Notes: a model not told the origin generated them from the sequence alone. A stretch of 64,000 nt of DNA from Chlamydomonas sphaeroides (GCA_001662425.1 BDDC01000005.1:135762-199761); one strand, 5' to 3'; positions 1 through 11,228 are shown, counted from the stretch's first letter. Numbers and translations: made by a program.

Positions 1-147
1 GTCCACGACCGCCTCCTGCGGCGGCAGCGCGGTGCGGGCGACGCGGTGCGGGCGGCGGTGCGGTGCGGTGCGATGCTAGGAGGCGCAGCGCATGGGGCCT
101 CGCTGCTGTTGGGAGAGCCCATTGGGACGCGCATCGGATAGCGCGAT

Positions 148-3100
148 TCAGGCTGCCTTGCATGAGCACAGCAGTTGCGGAGCTGCCCCTGTTCCCACCT
201 TGGGCATGGCCGCAATGGACGCCATAGAGACACGAGCCAGCAACCCCGGCGCCGCCGCCGCCGCCGCCGTGGCAGCGGCGCCGCCAGTGCCCGCGTACGC
301 CGCCGCCTTGCCGGAGTCGGCGTTGAGAGCCGACGCGCGCTCCGCCGCGGCGTGCGCCTGACGCGTCGCCTGCGCCGGGTCCCTGCAGCAGTGGCAGCAG
401 CGGCAACGCCAGGGGCCATCCTTGCGGTTGCTATTCCCCTCTACCTGTTGTAGAAAATAGTAGATGCACGATGAATTCCCTCCGCGGTGCCAACAGCAGC
501 AGCGGCAAAGCTATGGCCCAACATCAGACACAGTGCATGGGGCGTGCCGGTGACCCCCCCGCCGCTGCCGGAGCCGGAGCCGATGTGCACCCCCCGGCGC
601 CTGTCCCGCGAGGCACAGCAGCACGTGTGCAGTAGGGTGCCCCAAAGTACGGCATAGCTCACCTGCTGGCCGAGTACGTCAGCCGTACAAACCCGGCCGT
701 GGACACCACCTGCCCCGCGCCAATGGCGGTGCCGCCGTTGCTGACGCACGCTGGCGGTGACCCCGCCGCCGCCGCCACCGCCGCCGCTAGCGCCGGCGCC
801 AGCTCGCCGTCGAGCACCTCCGCCAGGGTCCGCTGCGGCGCAGACGCCGCCGCCACCGCCTGCACGATGGGGGAGCAGACCAGCTTGTGGAGTACGGCGG
901 TAGCACCTGGGTCCCGCATCAGCGGGCGCTGCTGTAGCCACCCGCTGCACCGTTATCCACCACCACAACCGCCGCCGCCGCCATGGGGTCGGCCGGTACC
1001 CTCACACAGCCCATCCCGGAGCTCATCAGCGCCAGCGCAGCCACCCAACCCATTCTCCGCTCCCCAAGCCCCAGTACCCCGGCGCCGCCCTCGCCTGCGA
1101 CTCGTCCGTGGGCCGCTGCAGCAGCACCGCGCCCCGCGTGCCCAGCGTGGAGATGACCCAGCGGGCCCGGGGCAGCCGCTCCGCCGTGGCCAGCAGCGCG
1201 TCGGGCAGCGCCGCCTCGCCTGGGGTGACGAAGAGCAGGGGGGGAGGAAGGGCTGGGAGGGCCAGGGGAGAGGGCAGCACGGCGGCGTGGGGCCAGCGGG
1301 CGGCCCCGCGGGCGCGGAGGACCACGCCCAAGGATCGCGCCGTGGCAGTGCGGCGCCGCCCACACCACACCGCCCCCGCACCGCACCCGTCCAGTCCTGC
1401 GGGAAGTGCGCCGAGGTGACCACGAAGTCGGCCTCCGCCAGCAGCGCCTCCAGGCTGGGCCGCAGCCGCTCCGCCTCCACCAGCACCTGGCCGCACGGGG
1501 CGGGCGGGCGGGCGTGGGGGAGGGGAAGGGACGGGCGAGGGGCGGGGGAACCAGGGATTAGCGGCCCGGGTCACCGGGAGCCGGGGAGACGGGAACCGGG
1601 GCGGCGCGAGACGGTGTGTGGCTGGAGGTGGCCACGGCGCTGCGCGTGGCGAGGTGAGGTGGCGCCCGCCGGGGCCCGCCGGGGGCAGGAGCTGGCACTG
1701 ACACAAGGGGTTCCTTCGTCCAACCCCGCAGGCTCCACGCCAACCCGCCGGCCGCTCGCCCCCGCCGCACCGGGACGCCCTGCCGCGTCGCCTCCGGGGC
1801 CGTCGTATCTTAATCGACAGAGCCTATCAAGCTTTATCGTCGGCGTGTGATGAGATAAGATAGTCACAAGGGCTGGACCGCCGCTCGCCCCCGCCGCCGC
1901 ACCGGGATGCCCCGCCGCCGCGCCTCCCTCGCCAGCAGCAGCGCCGCCTCCGTGAGCCGGCCGTCAAAGTACACCAGCGCAGCGCCCTCCAGCGCAGCGC
2001 CCAGCAGCGCCGGAGTCACCTCGGCCGGCTCCAGGGGCGCGCCGGGCGTGTGGATGCAGGTGCGCGTGCCGCCTGCGACAGGGGTGGGGTGGGGGCCGGG
2101 TCAGGGCCGGGCCAGGGCCGGGTCAGGGGCGGGTCAGGGCCGGGCGGAAATCGGCACGAGGGGCTTGCAGCGTGTTGGCGGAGGCGAGGGGCTGGAGCCC
2201 ACATGCGTCCCAGCCAGAGCGCCAGGGCTAGAGGCTAGGGCCAGCCACCGAGCCGCTGTGCCCGCCCGCTGAGCCGCCAATGGGCCGCTCACCCTGGCGG
2301 TCGACGATGATGTAGGTGAAGGGCGAGGGGTGGCCCTCGGCCCGCAGCAGCAGCGAGCTGTCGATGCCGTCGCTGCGCAGCTCGCTGCCGGGCGGGGAAC
2401 GGGTGGGGCAGGAGCGGCAGGACGACAGTAGGGGCCAGGTGAGGACCACGCCGGCACGCCGCGTCAGCGGCGCGCCGATGACCGACGCCCCCTCAGGTCA
2501 TGTCGCAGCGCCGCTGGCAGCGGCTTGCGCGTGTCCGCGCGAAGCGTCGCAGCGACAGGCGCCGGCGCGCGTCGCGCAAGAAGCGCCGCTGAGCCCACGA
2601 CCCCAAGCGTGAGCCCAGGTGGCGCCCCTGCACTGCGCTGCCAGGCACTGCCAGGTACTCGTGCGCGTCCTCCCGCCCGACCGAGCTCCCTGCGTCCCCA
2701 GGCGCCGAGCCCAACGCGCCAGGGCTACCCCGGCATGCCCTCCGCCCCGCTCCTCCGGCCCGGTGCACTCATCCTTATCGTCACACGCTTCGGCCTGGGG
2801 GCCCCAACCCCTGCATATCCGGCCCCGGCCCCAACCCTTTGGCTGCTCTGCCGGCAGACGCCCACCTGATGATGCCGTCGCCAAGGCCATCGCCGCCAAT
2901 CTGAGGCAGGGGGGAGGGGAAAGCGTGCTATCATGGGGCGAGGGGGATTCGGGTTGCAGAGGTGTGCCCCCGGTGGCTGATTGGCGGGCCGGCAGGGTGG
3001 AGGCCGGGTCCAACCCCAAGCACACAGCACGGCCCCTGGCAGCCGCAGCCCCGGAAGGCCACTGCCCTCCTCGGCGCTCCACAACTGCCGCCAGCCGCGA

Positions 3101-4299
3101 GTAGCTACGTAGCTACCGCCACCCTGGCTGCGGCGGCCCGGGCGGCCGCCGGCGCGCTGCACGCTCCCTGCCAGCGGCAGGTCGTGCAATGACTGGTTCC
3201 CAAACGCCATCGCCGCTGTGGCCCTGGCAGCCGCCGCCCTTGGGCACGGCACGCTGCTGCCCGCTCCCCAAGGCCACAAGCCCCGCTGCAGGCCGCCGCC
3301 CTTGCGCGGCACGCCCCATCACAGCTCCGGGTGCGCTCGCCTCCCCCTCCCCCTCCCCGGGGGCGCCCACGCAGGCACACAGCGCCTCGCTGCCCCTCGC
3401 TGAGCACGCACCCCCTCTCATCATCAAGCCGCGCCCATGCCGTGCTTGGCCCGCGGGCCCCCGCCCGCGCCGCCGCCGCCGCGCCCCATGCCGTGCTTGG
3501 CTTCCGCCCGCCCATCCCCCGACAGTGCCATGCCCATGTCATCCTTCATGTTGTCCCCCGTTCCCGCCACCCCGCCGCCCCGCCGCACCTTGCTGACCAG
3601 CATCGGCGCCAGGCCCAGCCGCGCAGCTGCCGTCAGCGCATTAGCGCAGTTGCCGCCGCCCTGCGTCTGTAGACCACGCAGCGCCGACAGTGCAGACCGC
3701 AGGGTGGGGATGCGGGCAGGTCAGGTCAGGTCAGGCGCGCAGCTCGGCTGTGCGAGGACGGGGACTGTCATGCCAGCAGAAATGCAAAGCGGCAGGCGCA
3801 AGTGGATGCCGGACTGCGGGGTCCCCCGCCCGTGCGAATGGTGCGGTCAACCCGAGAGGTTGACCAGGCCTGAGTTCGTGGAGAACCGTTGGTAAGGTAT
3901 GTCACGTGACTTACGGCCACGGCGGCCCCATGGTGCAGCCCAACGGGTCAGTCCCCCACCTCGAGCTTCTCCGTGCGCAGCTTCTCGTCGGGGCGAGGAT
4001 ACGCGGCCACGGAGGCCAGATAGTCGACGCCGCAGCTGCCCATGCCCACCACCTTGGGCCGCGGCTCCAGCGGTTTGTCGCAGCCCTGCGCCTCATGCGC
4101 CGCGCGTCGGGCAGGAGCGTCAGTGCCGGGGGCGGGGGCAAAGGCGGGACAGAAGGATGGCACGGCGTGTTCAGCTGACCTTGAAGCCAGCAGCGCTAGC
4201 CCTGACTGAGGCCATGCGGGATCGGCATCGTCGCGCGTCGCGTCGAGAAGGACAGGGAGCCGATGCGAATGGCGTCGGGCGCAGCACGGACGGGCTCAT
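148..4299 (-). CDS. pfkB-family carbohydrate kinase, probably plastid-targeted
   Basis: Predicted sugar/nucleoside kinase of the ribokinase (pfkB) fold, closest in layout to the plant At5g43910-type kinases. Exons, high to low: 4299-4180, 4085-3960, 3666-3589, 2900-2866, 2384-2293, 2072-1903, 1486-1387, 1219-1095, 928-663, 382-148. All phases agree and give about 448 residues. Visible blocks: an Arg/Ser-rich transit-like N-terminus (1-40); GMGSCGVDYLA near residue 55; QGGGNCANALTAAARLGLAP near 85; IGGDGLGDGII near 110; SPFTYIIVD near 138; YFDGR near 188; VTSAHFPQDW near 230; VISTLGTRGAVLLQ near 265. The canonical DTxGAGD catalytic loop is not evident; the nearest match is TAIGAGQ near 350. 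Intron 8 has a GC donor (CAG|GCGAGG). The last two exons are assigned mainly by phase and weak C-terminal similarity. Head-to-head with the zinc-finger gene. Confidence 0.8.
1806..1862. repeat. Short intronic inverted-repeat element, copy R1
   Basis: A 57-bp AT-richer island in intron 6 of the pfkB gene. It starts TATCTTA and ends TAAGATA, a 7-bp terminal inverted repeat. Its core GACAGAGCCTATCAAG is shared with copies near 20.0 kb and 40.6 kb. It lies between two imperfect copies of the exon 6 3' end plus donor (1752-1792 and 1881-1924). Confidence 0.6.
2095..2148. repeat. GGGTCAGGGCCG minisatellite in pfkB intron 5
   Basis: Repeated GGGTCAGGGCC/GGGCCAGGGCC motifs form a G-rich tract between exons 5 and 6 of the pfkB gene. 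It has no coding potential in the gene frame. Confidence 0.7.
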
Positions 4300-4644
4300 T
4301 GCTGCCCCGCTGAACCCGTGTATCGACAGGAAGAAGCGAGCAAGGTACGTGTTGCAGTTGCGTATGACCCGTCGCACATTCCGTGCATCAAAGGGTTGTG
4401 CAGCGGATGGCATTTGCCGAGCGGCTGCGAACACCAGAAGCAGAACTCACTCCGCATACAAGCCCCCCACACCAAACAATTGCACACGAGCAAACGCGTG
4501 GAGGGCCTCCCGAAGCTTTCAAGTGTCGACAACCTAGCCCGCACCAAAGCGAGTTGCTTCCTAGTCAGTGAGGGCCCTATACCTCGCAGTTACTTGTCAG
4601 TTGACGTGCTCAACGCTTAGGCGGACCTACGTCATCGCGTGAGG
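4300..4644. promoter_or_regulatory. Shared 5' region of the pfkB and zinc-finger genes
   Basis: 345 bp separate the start codons of two divergent plastid-type genes, so both core promoters and 5' UTRs must lie here or overlap the neighbouring gene. I see no TATA box or named element; the inference rests only on gene orientation. Confidence 0.45.
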
Positions 4645-5906
4645 ATGCACTGCGTTGGAACCCTTCAGCGGGCAGGTGTGGCGCAGCAGCCTCAGCTGTG
4701 GGGACCACCATGCCGGATTGCAGCTCTTGCTGCGCCCCGGCGGCTCGGGATACGTTGCCACGCCAAGAGCAAGGACCAGCTGCGGAAGAGCTTCGACAGT
4801 GAGTACAAGCGCGGGGCTACTCGGTCGCACCCCTGGCTGCGAGAAATCTGCGCCGCGCTATAGGGCGGGAGCCGGCACCCGGCCTCCTGCGCACAGGCGG
4901 AAGGTGCTTTCCCCGGCAGGCCATCCATCCCAGTGCTTGGGCCTGTGGACCGGCACGGGTCACCACATATTCACATTACGCTTAGCCCAACCGGTATGCG
5001 TCGCCCGTTGTCACGCCGCCAGGCGAGGACGAGCTTGACAAGGACCTGGCAACAGAGCTGCAAACCATCGCCGACCCCCAGCGCCTGAAGAAGCTGGCTC
5101 AGCACTTCGAGCTGGCCTGGAAGATCAACCGGGTACGATAAACCTGCTGGGCGCTCATACCTTTACTTCCCTAACGCCCGCGGGCTGCCTTCTCAAGCAG
5201 GAGGGGACAGCGGCCGCCGTGTCAAGTTGCCAGGCTGCGCCGCTACCGCCTCACGCGCTGCTGCTGCTGCTGCTGCTTGCGCCGCCGCCCGCCCTCTTTT
5301 CCCCCTGCCGCAGCCGGGCCGGCCCACCACTTGCGACTGCTGCAAGGGGCGCAAGGAGGAGGAGTGCAACTGGTGCCACGGGACGGGTGAGGGCGGCTTT
5401 GGCGGCAGGTTGGCATGCTGGGCGCTGCGGTTGGGGCGCTGCCGTGTCCTGCCGGTCGCGCCCGCCGCACCACGCCGCCTTGCCTAGGTTCCCCTGATGA
5501 AGCATGACGACAGCGGCTCATGTCCTGGCGCAGCACCCTCCCGCCACGCCCGACTCTGCTCCTGCCCGCCGCCTCCCCGGCCCAGGCTACCTCATGGTGG
5601 GCGAGCAGATGTTCCCCTCCTCCCCCACCCACACCAACAACTGCCCCGTCTGCAAGGGCAAGGTGCGCCCGGGCTTGGGCCCGCCTGCGGAAGCTCATGA
5701 ACAGGGTGGCAGCCGCCTCTCCCCGACAGCAGCTGCACCCCGGTCACAACCTGCCGGCTGCTGCGCCTGCTGTGGTCAATCATCGCCTGTCTGACAGCTG
5801 CCTGCCCCCTCCTCTGGCCCTATAGGGCTACTGCAAGTGCGAGCGCTGCCGCGGTACCGGCTTCCGTGCCAACTGGCTGCCTCTGGATACGGACCTGCTG
5901 CCGTAA
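4645..5906 (+). CDS. Plastid DnaJ-type zinc-finger (Cys-rich) protein
   Basis: Five exons (4645-4798, 5023-5132, 5314-5386, 5586-5662, 5826-5906), all in phase, give 164 residues. The N-terminus is rich in Arg/Ala with few acidic residues, like a chloroplast transit peptide ending near RCHAKSKD. A predicted helical segment follows (residues 50-88). The C-terminal half has four Cys pairs in DnaJ central-domain style: CDCCKG, CNWCHGTG, CPVCKGKG and CERCRGTG. There is no J domain, so this belongs with the J-less DnaJ zinc-finger proteins of plastids (BSD2/LQY1-like), which assist folding, redox repair or assembly of photosynthetic proteins. Which client it serves cannot be read from sequence. 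The start is the first ATG in the transit-peptide frame, before a consensus GTGAGT donor. Confidence 0.85.
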
Positions 5907-7548
5907 AGCGCGTGGACCTGCCGCCCATGGGCGTACGTCGCCTGTAGCGAGCCACGCCCCGCATCAACGGGCTGTCTCCCGGATACAATGAACACGGCTG
6001 TTGATCAAGGGAAAGGCTGCTGCTCGCGGCGGCCAGAGCCGCCGCGGGCAGCGCCAGTGGTCGCCGCGGCGCAGCGCAGCGCCCGGCGGCGGCGATGCCG
6101 CTGCTTGTCAGCACACGCGTTGGGCGGATTGGCGGCGCATTGGCTGCCAAGAACGCAGAGGCTCCGGGACATGTTGGGCGCAGCGGCAAGAGCTGGCGCG
6201 GTGTGCTTGGCGCATGAGAAGCCGGCTGGGAATTCCCAGCCGGCTTCCTGGGTGCTGGAGGACGCAGAGGCGCGCGCGACGACAAGTGCGCGGTGGGCGG
6301 TCCGCCCGGGCGCGGCCGAGACGACCGGACGAACGTGTATTTGTTTGCTACCATAGATGGCGGGCTGGGTGCACTCTTGGCGGCAAGCGTGCTGTGGGGT
6401 TGTTGGATAGCGGGCACCTCGGCAGCTCAGGGGGTGTGCCGCGCACTGAAGAGGTGGACTGGGCGATGTATCACCACATATGTATCGTAGCGACTAAGCA
6501 GGGGTACTGGTTTTGCGGCGCTGCTCGCGTGCTGGTGCGGCGCCTGGCAGTTGTTTGGCGTGCCGGTAGTGGAGGCGCGTGTCGCTGTTCTTGTGATGTT
6601 TGTTTGTTTGCATCCTGTGCGGGCGGCGGCGAGCCGGCGCGGCGCGGCGCGGTAGGCGGCATCATTCGTCGCCGGGGCCGGGCCGCCGGCGGCCGTCGCC
6701 GCGCCCCATTCTTACACATATCGAGCCGCGGCCGTGTCGCGCAATAACTCTTGCTGACTCCCTGCGTCGCGCGGGGCGATGGCTACGGCTGGGCGGTTGC
6801 GGGGGCCCAGTGTCAGAGTGGCTAGGAGATGTGTAGATAGCAGCGGGCTGTGTGGAAGTATGTGTTGGTGATAGGACGGAGGGTCGGACAAGTTGCCCGA
6901 GTGCTGCCCGCTTTGGTTGGCGACCAACATGAGCGCCGTCGGTTCCGTATTGTTGAGCGCCTATCTCACGGCGGCTGTAAGGCGGCAGACATTCTGGAAC
7001 CTGAGCTCATAGCACCGGTACAATCAGAAAGGCCCGCTGGGGCGCAGAACGAGCCTCCGATGTGGGCCTCTGCTGCCGGCACCTTCCTGCTTTGCTGCCC
7101 CTGCCTTTTCAGCGCCAAGGGACCCCTGCGCTGACTTCCACGCTTGTTCTACAGCCAACGGGAGTCCAGCAGCAGCGCAGAGAGCAATGCTGTGTACTTG
7201 CGAGGGCGCGGCGCCGCAGGCAGCGCGGCAGGGCGGGGCAGGGGCGCGCAGCGGCTGTCAAGCACTGGTAGAAGCCAGGGGTTGCAGAATGTTATCGCTC
7301 GGTAACCTCGCTCAGTCGCGCTGGGGGGCGCCAAAACGGTGTACGACACCCCACGCCTGCATCGACGCCCGCATGCTGCGCTTCGTGAGGGTCCATCACG
7401 CCAGCCCAGCAGCCGCAGCTTTTAACTCCGCGCTTCACACACCGCGCTTCACACCACTCCTTTCCAACCTCAGCCGCGAGCAGACTCGGCCGCCTCGTTC
7501 TGACGCCGCCACGCTTTCTTGCGGCGCCGGAATTGCTGCGCCGCAACG
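5907..7548. other. 3' UTR/intergenic, no gene supported
   Basis: This should hold the 3' UTR of the zinc-finger gene. A TGTAA motif lies at about 6974. ORFs here lack homology and splice logic. It contains a perfect 30-bp palindrome (6218-6247). Confidence 0.5.
6218..6247. repeat. Perfect 30-bp palindrome
   Basis: The left arm GAAGCCGGCTGGGAA is followed immediately by its exact reverse complement TTCCCAGCCGGCTTC, with no spacer. It lies about 310 bp after the zinc-finger stop codon. It could form a cruciform, a strong RNA hairpin in a 3' UTR, or be a dimeric protein-binding site. Confidence 0.9.
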
Positions 7549-8292
7549 ATGCGCCGCGTGCAGTCGAGTGCTGCCGGCTTGTGGCCCGGCCATCAGATGT
7601 CGGCTGGCAGCAGCACCACCGTCGTTGTTCAGCCGGCGGCTGCGGCTGCGGCTGAGAGCGCGCCCGCGCCGGCGCTGTCGTCGTTTGCCGGCGCGCGTCG
7701 CCCGCGCCGCCGCTCGATGCTCATCTTCGCGCCCTCCGACAGCTGCTGCGCGCTGGCGCTTGATGACCCGGCTTTGGGCGGCAAGGTTTCGGATCTCTAC
7801 CCCTGCTCCTCCACCCCAGCCCTCCCCAGCCGCACCCCCGCCTCGCCATACCCCGCGGCCTCCTCCGCCACCGGCTGCTACGGCGCCCCCACCACACCGA
7901 GCAGCCGCGCCGGCGCCACCGGCGATGCGCCCGCTGGCGCCCCTGCTCCGGCCGCTGCTGCCATGAGCCTTGGCTGTGATCTCCGACCCGCGCCGTGCCC
8001 GTCGCCTTCGCCGTCGCCGTTTACGGAGGGCGAGTGGCTGGCAGCCGCGCTGGCGCTGCCGTCGCTACCTTCCACGCCCGGCCGCAGCGCCCGTCGCGTC
8101 GTCTACGGCACGCCCCCGCCGTCGCCGGCGCCGGCGCGCGCCGTGACACTCCAGCCGCTGCTGCCGCTGGCTCTGCTGGCAGCTTCCACCGCCGGCGGCG
8201 CCGCCGCCGAGGGCAACCCCGTGGCGCCACGCCTCCGCCGCGTGGCGCGATGTTGGCGGGACATGGACCAACTGGCCGGCGCTGCAGCCTAG
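7549..8292 (+). CDS. Family A small protein, copy A1 (unknown function)
   Basis: Single-exon ORF of 247 residues, not recognised. It is supported as real because a second copy (52519-53229) keeps the same start context, the same frame over nearly the whole length and the same C-terminus despite substitutions and indels. Conserved blocks: N-terminal MRRVQSSAAGLWPGHQM; RRxSMLIFAPS; GGKVSDLYPCSS; AMSLGCDLRPAPCPSPS; EGEWLAAALALPS; and a basic C-terminal helix APRLRRVARxxRDxDQL. The rest is Ala/Pro/Ser-rich and probably disordered. No signal peptide or membrane segment is seen. The C-terminal LRRVxRVxxxxDxL resembles the end of the family B proteins, suggesting a distant common origin. Confidence 0.6.
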   Translation: MRRVQSSAAGLWPGHQMSAGSSTTVVVQPAAAAAAESAPAPALSSFAGARRPRRRSMLIFAPSDSCCALALDDPALGGKVSDLYPCSSTPALPSRTPASPYPAASSATGCYGAPTTPSSRAGATGDAPAGAPAPAAAAMSLGCDLRPAPCPSPSPSPFTEGEWLAAALALPSLPSTPGRSARRVVYGTPPPSPAPARAVTLQPLLPLALLAASTAGGAAAEGNPVAPRLRRVARCWRDMDQLAGAAA

Positions 8293-10468
8293 GAGTGAGC
8301 TGGGTGCAGCCGGGATGGGGTGCGGCTCAAACGACCGTGTGCGGGTTATGGGGTGGGCACGAGGGGTCGGGACTTGTCCTGCAAACGGCGGCGCAGATCG
8401 AGCTCATGGGTTGTGTGCATGGGGGCTGGGGCGCTGCGTCGCTGTGTTTGTGCGCGTATAGGTATTCGTGCCAAGGCGCCGCATTGGCGGCCTTGCGTGT
8501 TTGATTGCCCGCCGCGGCGCGAGCTGGTGGCAAGGGTGCGGCTTTGGACTCGTATCTTGTTCGTGACCGCGTGGCGGAGGGTCCATTTCGGCCGTTCGCC
8601 GTGGGCGCGCGTTCGTCCGCCACCGTGCTCAGCAGACGTATGTGCCTTTTTACTTTAGAGCCAGCGTGGAAGTCGTATGTGCCTTTAACTTGTCTGCGAT
8701 AGGTGTTTGCGTATGCGGGGCGTGTGTGTCGTGGCCGCTCGCGTGCTGGCAACAGGGACAAGCCCCCCTGCGTTGCCAAGCTGCGGCGGCCTGCTGGTCG
8801 TACGGCATTCATGTTCAAGAACGGCATGTCATGGCACCGCCCAGCGTGCGTCGGCGATGCCTACACTGACCAGCGCATGTGGTATGTGTACGGACGTGTG
8901 TGCGGACCGGATGTCGTACGTCTTGCACAACAGTACGTCCGACTGTCGGCGGGGCCTCCGCGGCCCGCGGCGAGTGACTGGATAATTCAAGGTGGCGCGG
9001 CGGCGTGCTGAGCGGTGTACGGGCGGAGGCGTGGTTGGCAGCGGGCGGTGGAGGCATGGCAGGTGGGAGGCGAGCTTGCGCGCTGGCAGGCTACTATGCG
9101 GTGGGCTTGGGGTCGGCCGTCGGGCAGAAGCGTGCGATTGGATGTCGAGCCTGGAGGGTCCGGCGTTCCAGTGTGCGGCAGGCGTGGCAGGGGGGGAGGC
9201 GGCGAGGGAGGTGGCGGCGAAGTTGTGAGGCAAGCCGCAGCCGGCGGTTGTTCGGAGGCGGAGTTCAGACACGGCCTCACTAGTTGCGGTATGCGGCTGG
9301 ATAGATGGGCAAGTGCTGTGCTGTGCACGCTTGCTGTAATTGTTAGCGAACGGCCTGATGGCTCTGCACGGCGCCTGTCCTTGCCCCGCGTCCCCGCCGC
9401 GGCATCAGGCTGATCCCGGCTTGCCATTCTGGGCTCCTGCGCATCCCAGGAGGGCGTATCCCACCTCGAGCGTGCGAAACCGTACCGGCAATCGCTGTTT
9501 CCCGCCAGCTTCGCCCACTGAGCGCAACCGGCGCCCGTCTGGCTGTGAGGGATGCTGTGATATTATTCGGTGGCAGCTGGCGGACGTGCTGCATTTGCCG
9601 CGGTTTTGCGTTTAGGCCGCAAGGGTGAGCCGCGGCTCCGACTTCCAAGGGGCTTGCAATGGCCGCAGTAGGGCTTGGCCTTGCAGCCACCACATGAGAG
9701 GACACGACAGCTGGATCACCGCACAGCGTGAGAAACCATCCGAACGTCAGCCTAGCACGCAAACGCGAAAGTCAACCTGGCACACAGTCAGCCTGGCACA
9801 CGCAACACAGGGCGCACGCCACCTTGCCCAGGTGCCGCCAGCGGGCAACACATAATCTACGGTACCCACCTACCCACAAAAGCCAAGCAACGCCCGGTAC
9901 CCACGGGTCTCCCGCGCCATGCCGGGTTGGGCCCAGACGCAGCAATATGGCCGCAGTGTGGCCGCCCCCCGGCATGCAACACAGGAAAATAAGTCAGACG
10001 GCAAGGGATAGGATGGTGCCAGCCGCCGGGACGGCGGCTGGCGCGCAGGCCATCTCGTGCCGCAATGCGCGGCCCAAAGTTGAATAGCAAAGAAGTCCGG
10101 AGCCATACCCTCAGAGCACAACACGGAGCCAGCATCACCTGATTTATGTGATGCCGGCATAACGCTCCATCCGGTCCGATCGCTAGATGCAACCCACACA
10201 AACACGTGTCCTGACCCTGTCTCGGGGGCGCAAGCCCAATGCGGCCTTGCGTCTCTGCCCCCAGGCCCTCACACGCACTTCTCACGACGCTAGCTGACCC
10301 CTCACCTCACCTCACCGCAACCGCACTGCCTGCCATCAACGCTGGCGCGCTCGGATGGTACACGTGCCTCAACGGGGCACACGCTACAGTTCTCCGAAGA
10401 ATACCTCCTGTCGGGTTTATCGGGTTCTGCCTCACAGCACGGCTGATGCTGTCACACAGTTGCTCGCC
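8293..10468. other. Duplicated non-coding flank of A1 and B1
   Basis: No gene supported. 8300-9430 resembles 53.2-54.4 kb in scattered blocks (for example around CTGGCAACAGG near 8750 and 53730). 9900-10380 resembles the reverse complement of about 57.0-57.5 kb at high identity. A TGTAA motif at about 9335 could end the A1 transcript. Confidence 0.55.
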
Positions 10469-11228
10469 TCACGCGGCGCAAGGCTCGTCGATCGATGCAG
10501 CCAGGCGGTCCATGCCCTCCAGCACGCGCCTCACGCGCCGCAGCCCAGAGCACCCGCGCGCAGCCAGCGGCGTCACACCGTCGCTCTGCGCCCGAGCCCC
10601 AGCCGCCAGGGAGGCGGCACAGAAGGCGCGCTTGCTGCCGCAGACCGGACTGGCGACGTGTTCAGTGGCCGGCAGAGCCGCCTGCAGCGCTGTTGGTGTC
10701 GATGACGAGCTGTCAAGGCTGCTTGAGTGGCGGACGGCGTCGCGGGGTGGTGTCGCGGGCCGGAACGGCAGTGAAGATTGGGACTGCCGGCTCGTGGCAG
10801 CAGAGCACGAGGGCGTCTCGCTGCCGTCCATGCTGACCGTGGTGTCCTCAAAGGGAGAGAAGGACGAGGCAGAGGCTACCAAGACGTCGATGTCGTGGGT
10901 GTCGGCTGTGGGCAGGGACAGGGAATCAAGCAAGGAGCAAGGTGGCCTTGTGAGCGCGTGGCGGACCAAAACCTGCGTCGGTGCAGCTGCATGTATGACG
11001 ACGTGCGCATAATACAGAAACAGTGCTTCATTTGTACGGCGGCCGAAGCGCCTTTCCCTATGACGCCTTGTCTCCGCAGGTATGAATCGAATTCTTGCCT
11101 GTAGCCGCCAAGGTCGGCCGCCGAGGGAGCATGCTGCTGAAGCAAACTTTGCCCACGAAGCACGGGGCAGAGCCGCAGAGGCTCGCCTGAGCAGCAGCCG
11201 CCCCGTCCGAGCTGTTCCAAACAGTCAT
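10469..11228 (-). CDS. Family B small protein, copy B1 (unknown function)
   Basis: Two exons, 11228-11099 and 10905-10469, give 188 residues. The intron (11098-10906) uses a GC donor, CTACAG|GCAAGA, with acceptor CCCACAG. Copy B2 at 56178-56947 has the same exon structure, the same GC donor position and exactly the same protein length, which argues the model is right. Conserved blocks: MTVW start, SLCGSAPCF, ATVSMDGSE-like centre (TTVSMDGSE here), KRAFCAASLAAGARAQSDGV, and a C-terminal LRRVRRVLEGMDRLAAS. The middle is Ser/Ala/Pro-rich. No recognised domain. AQSDGVxPLAARG faintly recalls an ankyrin unit but is too short to call. Confidence 0.6.
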
